A stretch of DNA of 42,617 bases from Candidatus Dojkabacteria bacterium (lineage in GTDB: Bacteria; Patescibacteriota; Dojkabacteria; B142; JAFGMG01). Positions 8,941 to 17,565 of this stretch are shown here, piece by piece. Below the pieces are notes generated by a model, which did no database searches, had not been told where the DNA came from, and saw only the letters and a list, made by a program, of their open reading frames with translations. The position numbers and the translations under genes were made by a program. The DNA lies in NCBI GenBank assembly GCA_016927655.1, contig JAFGMG010000012.1:1-42617 (forward strand), written 5' to 3'. Each line of letters opens with the position of its first letter. The first letter of the stretch is position 1.

Positions 8941-9267
8941 ATGACTAAGCCTAAAAGAGAGCCAAAAAGCCTTAAGGATTTATTTATGCAGAACGATATC
9001 ATTGCAGATCGAATGAACGCTGCTAAATATGTTACTCATGAATTCCAGGATTACGGCTACCGCCTTGCTGTAAAATTAGACGATTTAGAGCATAAAGCGC
9101 TTTATATAAGGCTTGCAAAAAATGAGAAACGGCCATATCTTGATCAGGCATTAAGCTACACTCTGGACTATCCAAAAGCACGTAATAAAGCTAAAATATT
9201 TATGTGGAAATTAGGAGATCTAAAACGAAAATTAAAAACTGACAATCAGGATGGAAAAAATAAATAG
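8941..9267 (+). CDS. Conserved hypothetical protein (108 aa)
   Basis: ATG at 8941, 1 nt after the upstream stop: MTKPKREPKSLKDLFMQNDIIADRMNAAKYVTHEFQDYGYRL...; the longer ORF-track start overlaps the Mur ligase. Confidence 0.7.
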   Translation: MTKPKREPKSLKDLFMQNDIIADRMNAAKYVTHEFQDYGYRLAVKLDDLEHKALYIRLAKNEKRPYLDQALSYTLDYPKARNKAKIFMWKLGDLKRKLKTDNQDGKNK

Positions 9268-9664
9268 GAAGTGGTTTATCATACCGCAGAAAAACAAAAC
9301 TATTCGTTTACCAAGAAATCCATTACTGACTGTTTTTGCAGCAATTGCTATATATTCAATGATAATTCCGACTGTTTTTGTTGATATAACTGCGCAGATT
9401 TATCAGGTAGTCTATTTTTCTATCATGCATATTCCCAAAATTAAAAGATCTGATTATTTAGTTTTTGATAGACAAAGAATTTCTACTCTCAACCCGATGC
9501 AGAAGCTTGGCTGTATTTATTGCAGTTATGTAAATGGAATTCTTGCCTGGGCTAAGGCGTTAGCTAATCAGACTGAAATATACAGTTGCGCAATTAAGCA
9601 TAGTACAAAGAGAGAAGGACAAGAACATCAGGAGGAATATTATGAAATAAATAATATAAGTTAG
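9251..9664 (+). CDS. Conserved membrane protein of unknown function
   Basis: One hydrophobic segment (LLTVFAAIAIYSMIIPTVFVDITAQIYQVVYF) and PKIKRSDYLVFDRQRISTLNPMQKLGCIYCSYVNGILAWAKALANQTEIYSCAIKH. Confidence 0.75.
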   Translation: MEKINRKWFIIPQKNKTIRLPRNPLLTVFAAIAIYSMIIPTVFVDITAQIYQVVYFSIMHIPKIKRSDYLVFDRQRISTLNPMQKLGCIYCSYVNGILAWAKALANQTEIYSCAIKHSTKREGQEHQEEYYEINNIS

Positions 9665-10639
9665 TTGGATTTAATCATGATAACAGTAATTTTGACATCC
9701 TACAAAGAGCCAAACACGATCGGAAAGGCTGCACAGTCGATTGCTGATTCAAAATATTCAGGCTATTCGGGTGAAATGCAGCTTATTCAAATCAGCCCTG
9801 ATAAAGAAACACTTGAAGAAGGGGCAAAAATACTTACACATTTAAAAAATGAAAATTCGAAATTGCAATTCGAGCAAATTACTGATCCCGGGAAAGGCAA
9901 GCCTGTTGCCTTAAATCTTGGACTAAGAGCAGCTAAAGGCGAGATAATTATTTTTACGGATGGCGATGTTTATTTTGAAAAAAATGCAGTAAAAGCTTTG
10001 ATTGATAAATTTAGTGAGGACAGTAGTATTGGAGGTGTCTCGGGAAGACCAGTTTCAAAAGATTCAAAGTCAACTATGATGGGATACTACGGTCATCTTT
10101 TTGCTGATGCAAATCACTACCGAAGAGAGATTGATTTAGCGAAAGCTCATCAAGAAACAAGTAGGATCTTTGTTAGAAGGCATAGATTTTTCCCGATGAG
10201 CGGATATATTATGGCTGTTAAACGCGAATTCCTGGCCGAATCACTCCCGGAAGATGTCTTAGTTGATGACGCTTACATTAGTTATTATGTTTTTAATCAA
10301 GGCAAAAAAATTGCTTATGAACCGGAAGCTATCGCCTTTATTAAATACCCTGCTAATCTTAATGATTATTTTAGGCAGAAAAAAAGATCAACTGGGGGAT
10401 ATATTCAGTTATGGAAATATCCAAATATTGTGAAGGAAGAAACAAAATCAAGAAGTCCCTGGCATGAGCTTGAAATGTTCTGGTTTCCGTTTAAATATGC
10501 GAAAAATGTCCGTGAATTTTTTTGGTCAGGCTTAATAATTCCAATTAGAGCCTGGCTCTGGATGCAAATTATATTTGAACAAAGAATTCTCAAAAAAGAC
10601 TTTGAGAAAACCTGGGTCAGAGTTGAGAGCACTAAATAA
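9665..10639 (+). CDS. Glycosyltransferase family 2
   Basis: MITVILTSYKEPNTIGKAAQSI...DPGKGKPVALNLGLRAAKGEIIIFTDGDVYF; real start may be the internal ATG near 9677. Confidence 0.88.
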   Translation: MDLIMITVILTSYKEPNTIGKAAQSIADSKYSGYSGEMQLIQISPDKETLEEGAKILTHLKNENSKLQFEQITDPGKGKPVALNLGLRAAKGEIIIFTDGDVYFEKNAVKALIDKFSEDSSIGGVSGRPVSKDSKSTMMGYYGHLFADANHYRREIDLAKAHQETSRIFVRRHRFFPMSGYIMAVKREFLAESLPEDVLVDDAYISYYVFNQGKKIAYEPEAIAFIKYPANLNDYFRQKKRSTGGYIQLWKYPNIVKEETKSRSPWHELEMFWFPFKYAKNVREFFWSGLIIPIRAWLWMQIIFEQRILKKDFEKTWVRVESTK

Positions 10640-10933
10640 TTATCTAGCTCTCTGCATTCTCTCCATTATCATTCTTAGACCATCGTTTCCGTATTTTAGC
10701 GATTCGCTGATTCTGGCGATTGTTGCTGAGCTTGCCCCGGTTTCCCTCTCTATTTCTACATAGGGGATTCCTTTGTGCAGCATTGTAGCAATTCTGAAGC
10801 GTAAGACCATCGTCTTTAGCTCTGTCTTGGAAAACAAGTCTTTTATATAACTTTTTGCTTCGTCTGAATTTCTTATTTTTAAGAATGATTTGGAGAGCTT
10901 TTCGAGATCTTTTTCAAATTGATCTTCTTTCAT
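10640..10933 (-). CDS. YerC/YecD family TrpR-related regulator
   Basis: LFSKTELKTMVLRFRIATMLHKGIPYVEIERETGASSATIARISESLKYGNDG helix-turn-helix. Confidence 0.88.
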   Translation of the reverse strand: MKEDQFEKDLEKLSKSFLKIRNSDEAKSYIKDLFSKTELKTMVLRFRIATMLHKGIPYVEIERETGASSATIARISESLKYGNDGLRMIMERMQRAR

Positions 10934-11018
10934 AGCTGCTTATTTAATAATTATTCTCTTTTACAGAGTAAAGCAGGAAGGATGAGATGTCAAATCATGA
11001 AGCAATATTGAAGGAAAG

Positions 11019-11102
11019 TGCCGCAAGGGGGAGTCGAACCCCCAAGCCCTTACGGGCACTGGTTCCTAAGACCAGCGTGTCTACCAATTTCACCATCGCG
11101 GC
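11019..11102 (-). tRNA. tRNA-Leu (anticodon UAG)
   Basis: GCCGCGATGGTGAAATTGGTAGACACGCTGGTCTTAGGAACCAGTGCCCGTAAGGGCTTGGGGGTTCGACTCCCCCTTGCGGCA; anticodon loop CTTAGGA; variable arm; CCA not encoded. Confidence 0.97.
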
Positions 11103-11113
11103 GTTTCGTGTCA

Positions 11114-11119
11114 ATTATA
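11114..11119 (-). promoter_or_regulatory. -10 element TATAAT upstream of tRNA-Leu
   Basis: Reverse strand TTGTTG-N18-TATAAT ahead of the tRNA 5' end. Confidence 0.5.
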
Positions 11120-11344
11120 CCATTGAGACAATCTTAGCAACAAGGTGATGTAATTCATTTATTGACTGACGTCGTATGTGTCCTGCTTTTTCCAAGTCTT
11201 AGAATCAGTTTCTGGAAAGTACTATCTACAAGTGGATTTGAATTACAATTTTTGTATTTAATTAAAGTCAGACACTTAGTACGTCACATTCATAGTGATA
11301 TATGCATCCCCATCTTGGACAGCAAACAGAAATTAATGTAAATT

Positions 11345-12586
11345 GTGGGCGTTTCTTACCATCGTTTGGTGAAATCACAACTTACAAGATTTGAAAAATT
11401 GTTTCTTACGAGCAACAACCTCATGTGGGCAGGAGGTTATGTTTTTGATGTTATTCTTGCTTTTTTTATCTGGGGAGAAAGCGACAACCTAAATAATCTT
11501 CTTGTATTCAAACTCTTCTGGACAATTGGAATAGTTGTAGGGGCATTTGCTGCAGTTTTTTTGCTTGTTCGTATAAACCCAATTTTTGTTAGGGTGTTAT
11601 CATTTCTGATTGCGGTCGGATTCGCTATATCGCTTCTATTCTTGAATATCACAGGCACAAAGGTTTTAATAATTCTTGGAACTTTATATGGCTTCAAAGT
11701 CGGGCTAGGATCTCAGCCATACAATTTTATGTATCAGGTTATGATTAGGCCACAAAACAGAATTTACTTTTCAAGCTTGCAAAATGGAGTTTATGAAGTG
11801 GTTATGATTTTTTTCCCCTTTCTAGTAACACAAATAGTAGATATTACTGAAAATTACGATATAGTTTTTATTCTTGCTGTAATTCTTACCATACTGTCAA
11901 CATTTCCTTTATTCGTAGGGCTAGGCAAGAACAAAAAGCAGGAGATCAAAAAGACGGATTTTAAAGGTACGATTCAAGAGATAAAAAATAGTAACAATTT
12001 GAAAAATTTGCTTAAACTTAAATTTATCGATGGTATTCAAAATGGCTTTGAGATCGCTGTTTTCCCCGTACTGGGACTTTTTATTGTATCGGATGTCGGA
12101 ACCTGGGGAATTGTAAACACAATCTTTGCCATAATTGGAGTGATTTTGTACTTTACTGTGGCTAAGAAATTGAGATTTAAAGAAGCTGCACCAATATTTA
12201 ATATTGTTTCTGTACTCTATTCAATAATTGCCTTGTTTTTCGGTATCTATCTTTCTCTAGAATTATATATCGCATTTTTATTTGCTCTTGTGCTTGATAG
12301 AACCTTGATAAACACAGTTTACAACTCAGTTAATTCAAAGGTTGTAGATAGACGTATTGAGGAAACCGAACACCTAGATGAATATTTGACTTTGAGCGAG
12401 ATACCGTTATTTTTAGGCAGGATTATTCCACTGCTTGCTTTGCTTCTGACGGGTGGGAATATTGAAGGAGTCAGCATGAGCCTGATTCTTCTTCTAGTTG
12501 CGTTTATCCCTATGGCGATGACTTATATTTTAGGCAAGATTGAAATCGTAAAAGAGGCAAAGGATCCTTTCATTGCTTCAGATTAG
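11345..12586 (+). CDS. MFS-like multi-pass transporter
   Basis: About 12 hydrophobic segments; central charged loop GLGKNKKQEIKKTDFKGTIQEIKNS between two halves; GTG start. Confidence 0.75.
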   Translation: MGVSYHRLVKSQLTRFEKLFLTSNNLMWAGGYVFDVILAFFIWGESDNLNNLLVFKLFWTIGIVVGAFAAVFLLVRINPIFVRVLSFLIAVGFAISLLFLNITGTKVLIILGTLYGFKVGLGSQPYNFMYQVMIRPQNRIYFSSLQNGVYEVVMIFFPFLVTQIVDITENYDIVFILAVILTILSTFPLFVGLGKNKKQEIKKTDFKGTIQEIKNSNNLKNLLKLKFIDGIQNGFEIAVFPVLGLFIVSDVGTWGIVNTIFAIIGVILYFTVAKKLRFKEAAPIFNIVSVLYSIIALFFGIYLSLELYIAFLFALVLDRTLINTVYNSVNSKVVDRRIEETEHLDEYLTLSEIPLFLGRIIPLLALLLTGGNIEGVSMSLILLLVAFIPMAMTYILGKIEIVKEAKDPFIASD

Positions 12587-13182
12587 AATTTGTAAATACT
12601 ATCTTCTGTGATGCAATAATCAAGTCCAACGTCATTTTTATGAGCTGGTATTCCTTTCTGTACTAATTGTATTTCATAAGCAAATCCGACTTTAATTGAT
12701 CTTGAAGACTGTCTTTTCAGGAACCTATCGTAGCTGCCATTTCCATGTCCAAGCCTGTTGCCGTTTAGATCGAAACCTAAAAGAGGGATCACTATATAAT
12801 CTAATTCTATCCCAAGCCTTGTACTTTCATCTGGTTGATCTATACCCTCTGGGGCTGGTATGCCAAACCGTCCTTTGTAGAACGTTGTTTCATCGTTAAT
12901 TTTCCTAGGGGTTATTGTGTTTGTTTCAGCATCAAAAACTGGGATAAATAATTCAACATTATCCTGCTTCAAAAGTTCATCCATCAAAAACCAAGTGTCT
13001 ACCTCATTTGAGTTCTCCTGTGGGAGGTATATTAGAATTTGTTTATTTTTTAGGTCAAATTCTTCTAAAAATGCAAAAACTATCTGCTCAGATATAATTC
13101 TGACTTCCTCAGTCTTCATGTTCGCGCGCTTTTGTTTTTTCTTATCGCGAAGTTGTGACTTTTGTTTAGCTTTCAGCGACAT
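12583..13182 (-). CDS. 5-formyltetrahydrofolate cyclo-ligase
   Basis: IVIPLLGFDLNGNRLGHGNGSYDRFL motif and LPQENSNEVDTWFLMDELL. Confidence 0.9.
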   Translation of the reverse strand: MSLKAKQKSQLRDKKKQKRANMKTEEVRIISEQIVFAFLEEFDLKNKQILIYLPQENSNEVDTWFLMDELLKQDNVELFIPVFDAETNTITPRKINDETTFYKGRFGIPAPEGIDQPDESTRLGIELDYIVIPLLGFDLNGNRLGHGNGSYDRFLKRQSSRSIKVGFAYEIQLVQKGIPAHKNDVGLDYCITEDSIYKF

Positions 13183-15807
13183 CTATTTCCAAAGACTATA
13201 CTTACTTGTCAGTTCATCGATTTTATCCCGATCTCCCCAAATTCCAATCCCATAGTACTCCAATTCGTCAGAATTTTTGTCTCTTAGAACCTTATCGATA
13301 TCCTCGTCTTTCTTAACTTCAAGATGCTCAGCTAAAAATGGATACTTTATTAGGTTAGTATTTATCAACTCAGAGTTCAATTTTTTAAGAGCCTTCCCAC
13401 CAGTTTTCAAAACAACAATTGGGTACTGACCACTTCTGTCAAAGCTTTCTCCAGTTTTGGTCTTATATGGCCTTCCAGAGTGAAAATTTTCTTTATCTAT
13501 TTGGTTACCAAGATATGCAGAAATATGCCCAACAGTATTCAAGACCTTCCAGTTTTCCAGGTCTTCATTGACTACTATGACTATTTTCTTGCTCATGTCC
13601 TGATTCCCACTTTTTGCGGTAACTGCAGGTTCTTTATTACCAACGTTTTCTTGTGTGTAATCCTTCTCCCCGCTAAACTCTTTCATATTGCTAAATGTCT
13701 TTATCAGACTTTCTGCTAGCTCACCAAAGTCTATTCCAAGACCATCTATCCCCAACTGCACGTCTTCTCTGTCAATCTTTCTTGCGAAGCCTTTGTCTTT
13801 GAATTTCTTCCTGATTGATTTGACCTTCATGTCATCAAATCTTCCATCTTTCATTTTCGAATATGCATAGAGGAGCCCTGCGAACTCGTCCACTGCTAAG
13901 ATTGCATTGGCCAAAACAGTCTTCGGCATCACATCTGTGAGTTTGTATGCATGCGCAGCAACTGCATGTATCATTGCCTCCGGATATCCCCATTCCTTGA
14001 ACCACTCTAACTCTGTATTAGGATGCTCGTCTGGGTGCTTGTCAAAATCAAGATCGTGAAATAGACCAGTTATATACCACAAATTTTTATCTTCATTATA
14101 CTTTTCTGCTAGATCCTCAAGCGCAGCTCCTACCATCTTTGCATGAAGGAATTGGTATTCATCCTTGACGTATTTTTCCAGTATCTTCAAAGCGTCTCCT
14201 TTGTTTGGTAGCCCCTTTGTATCCTGACTAATTTTTGGATCATTAGTCTCTTTTTTCCCTTGAACATTTAACCCAACATACTCTTCTCCATATATCTCTT
14301 TTTGTATTTTTGTCACTGGCGAGCGTCTCATCATCGGAAAGAAAATTACGTCATCTATATATTCCGACTCAGTAAACATCATCGCCAATCTTTCAATTCC
14401 AGGGCCCAGACCAGTGGTTGGAGGCATCCCATACTCCATTGCCTCTATAAACTCTATGTCCATTGGATGTGCTTCTTCATCACCACCAAGTTTTCTGTTA
14501 TGTTGCTCTTTGAATCTCTCAAAAAGCTCGACTGGATCGTTTAATTCAGTCCAATTGTCTCCTGCTTCCATTCCCCCCATAAAAACTTCAAATCTTTCTA
14601 CAAATCTTTTGTCGCCTTCCATTCGTTTTGCAAGCGGAGAAATCTCAACAGGATGACCGTAAATAAAAACTGGCTCAATAAGATGCTCTTCAACCTTGGC
14701 TTCAAAAACTTTAAACATAGACTCTCCAATTGATTTTGGTTTTTCTTCCTGGTAGCCTATTTCGTCTAGGATTTTGTGTGCTTCATCTAAACTCTTTACC
14801 TGGTCAAAGTCATAATTCGCATATTTTTTGACTGCATCAAGCATGGTGATTTTTGCCCATGGCTTTTGCAGGTCAACTTCCTGACCCTTTATTTTGAAAT
14901 TGTATTTATCAAAAACATTTTTCGCAATATATTTATACATTTCCTCAGTCAGGTCCATATTAAACTCATAGTTCTCATATGCTGACATTGTCTCAAGAAT
15001 ATTAAATTCAGGATTATGTGTTCTATCAATCCCTTCATTTCTAAAATAGCCAACTATATTAAATACATTTTCAAAACCGGCAACTATTAATCTTTTCAGA
15101 TACAATTCGTGTGCAATCGCTAAGTAAAAATCTTCCCCAAGTGCATTCACAGTTGTCATAAAAGGTTTAGCAGAACTTCCGCCATATACAGGCTGTATGA
15201 TTGGGGTCTTTATTTCCAAAAATCCTTTTGAGTCCATAAAGGCACGAATATTAAAGAGAATTTTTGCAGCAATTTCAAACTTCTTCATTTTCTCTGGATG
15301 CATTATCATATCCAGATATCTCTGTCTAAAGAGTGTTTCTTTGTCCTTTATTCCTTGATGTTTATCCGGAAGAGGTCGAATTGCCTTTGTTAGGATTTTG
15401 AACTCCTTTACTAATAAAGATACTTCCCCGCTATTTGTCTTTGTGACTACACCTGTAGCTTGGACTATGTCGCCAACATCTATTAAATTTAGATCCGAAA
15501 ATCCAATTGTCTGCTTTTCTTTTGAAGTTTCTAACAGTTCTTCGCCTTTGATATAAAGTTGTAATTGCCCAGTTTGATCCTGAATATGACCAAAAAATAG
15601 TGCCCCATGTTCCCGCTTTGATACCAATCTGCCAGCTACAGTCAACGTTTTTCCGTCATAGCTATCATAGTCACTGACTATATCTTTGAGGTGCACATCC
15701 CTCTTTGCTTTCGAAGGATATGAGTTGATTCCAAGTTGCTTCAATTTCTCAACTTTGTCTAGTCTTTCCTGTCTGATTTGTGCGAGAGTTGAGCGCGGAT
15801 TATCCAT
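13183..15807 (-). CDS. lysS: Lysyl-tRNA synthetase fused to an HD phosphohydrolase domain and a C-terminal DUF2000 (PTH2-like) domain
   Basis: LysRS class II motifs FRNEGIDRTHNPEFNILETMSAYENY and GLGPGIERLAMMF; HD part FLHAKMVGAALEDLAEKY...GLFHDLDFDKHPDEH...VKSIRKKFKDKGFARKIDRE; C-terminal KKIVIVVNEDLENWKVLNTVGHISAYLG...YYGIGIWGDRDKIDELT. Confidence 0.92.
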   Translation of the reverse strand: MDNPRSTLAQIRQERLDKVEKLKQLGINSYPSKAKRDVHLKDIVSDYDSYDGKTLTVAGRLVSKREHGALFFGHIQDQTGQLQLYIKGEELLETSKEKQTIGFSDLNLIDVGDIVQATGVVTKTNSGEVSLLVKEFKILTKAIRPLPDKHQGIKDKETLFRQRYLDMIMHPEKMKKFEIAAKILFNIRAFMDSKGFLEIKTPIIQPVYGGSSAKPFMTTVNALGEDFYLAIAHELYLKRLIVAGFENVFNIVGYFRNEGIDRTHNPEFNILETMSAYENYEFNMDLTEEMYKYIAKNVFDKYNFKIKGQEVDLQKPWAKITMLDAVKKYANYDFDQVKSLDEAHKILDEIGYQEEKPKSIGESMFKVFEAKVEEHLIEPVFIYGHPVEISPLAKRMEGDKRFVERFEVFMGGMEAGDNWTELNDPVELFERFKEQHNRKLGGDEEAHPMDIEFIEAMEYGMPPTTGLGPGIERLAMMFTESEYIDDVIFFPMMRRSPVTKIQKEIYGEEYVGLNVQGKKETNDPKISQDTKGLPNKGDALKILEKYVKDEYQFLHAKMVGAALEDLAEKYNEDKNLWYITGLFHDLDFDKHPDEHPNTELEWFKEWGYPEAMIHAVAAHAYKLTDVMPKTVLANAILAVDEFAGLLYAYSKMKDGRFDDMKVKSIRKKFKDKGFARKIDREDVQLGIDGLGIDFGELAESLIKTFSNMKEFSGEKDYTQENVGNKEPAVTAKSGNQDMSKKIVIVVNEDLENWKVLNTVGHISAYLGNQIDKENFHSGRPYKTKTGESFDRSGQYPIVVLKTGGKALKKLNSELINTNLIKYPFLAEHLEVKKDEDIDKVLRDKNSDELEYYGIGIWGDRDKIDELTSKYSLWK

Positions 15808-15863
15808 CTATACTAAAATAACGGCTAAAACGCGAATATTATAACAAAAGTGGATCGAAGTAG

Positions 15864-15896
15864 CACATGATGTGTTAGAATAACAATTATTGTTAT
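15864..15896. promoter_or_regulatory. Two adjacent palindromes upstream of M29 aminopeptidase: CACATGATGTG (15864-15874) and ATAACAATTATTGTTAT (15880-15896)
   Basis: Both perfect palindromes around a single central base. Confidence 0.4.
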
Positions 15897-15906
15897 AAAG
15901 CCTGCT

Positions 15907-17109
15907 ATGAAATACAAGCCAGATTCAAAAATTCTCACAAAATACGCTGATGTTTTGATCAAATTCGCACTTAATTCCGGGGATGGAATCAAAAAAGACG
16001 AGGTTGTAATTCTGCTGGTTCCTGATATTGCAAAGGGTTTGTTAAAAGAGCTCCAGCGTGCAGTTCTTGAAGAAGGGGCTCATCCAATTGTGAGGCTTCT
16101 GCCGACTGGTCTTAATAGACAATATTATGAGCTTGCAAGTGATGAGCAGATTAAGTTTTTCCCTAGAAGATATAAAAAGGCTTTAGCTGATCTAATTGAT
16201 CATCAAGTTGCAATTATTGCAGATACAAATTTAAAAGAACTAGACGGTATTGAGCCTGAAAAAATAGTTTTATCACAGGAATCCAGAAAGCTAACTCGCG
16301 AATGGCTCGAAGATAAGGAATACAAAGGCAAATTTACTTGGACAGCTGCACTGTATCCAACTACTGCTTATTCAAATGAGTCCGGAATGAGCCTTAAGGA
16401 ATACTGGGCTGAGGTTATTCGTGCCTGCTATCTTGATAAGAAAGACCCTGTTCGCGAGTGGAGGAAGATTTTGAAAGCTCAAGAAATTACTAAAGCCAAA
16501 TTGGACAAACTTAATATTAAAAGTCTGCAAATAAAAGGCGATGATATTGATCTAACGGTAAAAATTGGAGAAAAAAGACGCTGGCTCGGCGGCAGCGGGA
16601 GAAATATTCCAAGCTACGAGTTATTTATCAGTCCGGATTGGAGAGGGACCGAGGGCTATATCAAATTTAACCAGCCTCTTTTTATGTATGGAAATAAAAT
16701 CAAAGATATAGAACTGTGGTTTAAAAAGGGTAAAGTCATCAAAGCTGATGCAAGCTACAACAAGCCTCTTCTTTTGAAAATGATTGAGCGCAAAAATGCC
16801 GATAAAGTTGGTGAATTTTCACTTACTGATAGGAAATTCTCCAGAATTCACAAATTTATGGCGAATACACTTTATGATGAAAATATCGGCGGCAGGTACG
16901 GCAATATGCACATTGCTCTTGGGCTTGCATACAAAGAAAGCTACACAGGAGATATTCAATCTATGAAAAAACCTGACTGGACAAAAGCAGGATTTAACCA
17001 GTCAGCCGAACACAAGGACATCATAAATACTCAGAAAAAGACCGTGACTGCTATATTGCCTGGAGGGAAGAAAAAAATTATTTACAAGAATGGGGAATTT
17101 CTTGTTTAA
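15907..17109 (+). CDS. M29 family aminopeptidase (thermophilic aminopeptidase T/AmpS type)
   Basis: WLGGSGRNIPSYELFISPDWRGTEGYIKFN, GEFSLTDRKFSRIHKFMANTLYDENIGGRYGNMHIALGLAY, EHKDII putative metal ligands. Confidence 0.9.
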   Translation: MKYKPDSKILTKYADVLIKFALNSGDGIKKDEVVILLVPDIAKGLLKELQRAVLEEGAHPIVRLLPTGLNRQYYELASDEQIKFFPRRYKKALADLIDHQVAIIADTNLKELDGIEPEKIVLSQESRKLTREWLEDKEYKGKFTWTAALYPTTAYSNESGMSLKEYWAEVIRACYLDKKDPVREWRKILKAQEITKAKLDKLNIKSLQIKGDDIDLTVKIGEKRRWLGGSGRNIPSYELFISPDWRGTEGYIKFNQPLFMYGNKIKDIELWFKKGKVIKADASYNKPLLLKMIERKNADKVGEFSLTDRKFSRIHKFMANTLYDENIGGRYGNMHIALGLAYKESYTGDIQSMKKPDWTKAGFNQSAEHKDIINTQKKTVTAILPGGKKKIIYKNGEFLV

Positions 17110-17113
17110 AATT

Positions 17114-17563
17114 CTAGTTTGAGTAACCGAATGATCCGCTTGTGCTATAGGTTAGATAAGTATTGTTTTTTAGCAGCTCAGTTGTATTTTTTGTCATATC
17201 ATAGCTTCTGATTTCTCCGCCAATTTCTCCGTATTTAACTTTCACATTAGAATAGTCCGTATACTCCTTTAACCACGAAATAGTTTTTACTTCCATTTCA
17301 TCGACTGTTTTGTATCCAGGGTATGTAACGACAAATAAATCTTCGGCTTGTGAATATGATAGCCTGTATTCTTCCTCTACGTATGGCAGCGCTGATTTAA
17401 TATCTTCAATTTGGGCTGGATCCTGCTCTTTATAAACAGTATCTTCATTTGACTCTCTTTTTGTACCGTCGGAAATGAGCGCACTTAGTATGACCAAAAG
17501 AAACACGATCACACCCAGAACAATGATTAGACTTCTATATTTCTTTATATCACTTAAATCCAT
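17114..17563 (-). CDS. Hypothetical protein with N-terminal transmembrane anchor
   Basis: SLIIVLGVIVFLLVILSALI then a soluble acidic domain; abuts the upstream exported protein. Confidence 0.7.
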   Translation of the reverse strand: MDLSDIKKYRSLIIVLGVIVFLLVILSALISDGTKRESNEDTVYKEQDPAQIEDIKSALPYVEEEYRLSYSQAEDLFVVTYPGYKTVDEMEVKTISWLKEYTDYSNVKVKYGEIGGEIRSYDMTKNTTELLKNNTYLTYSTSGSFGYSN

Positions 17564-17565
17564 GA

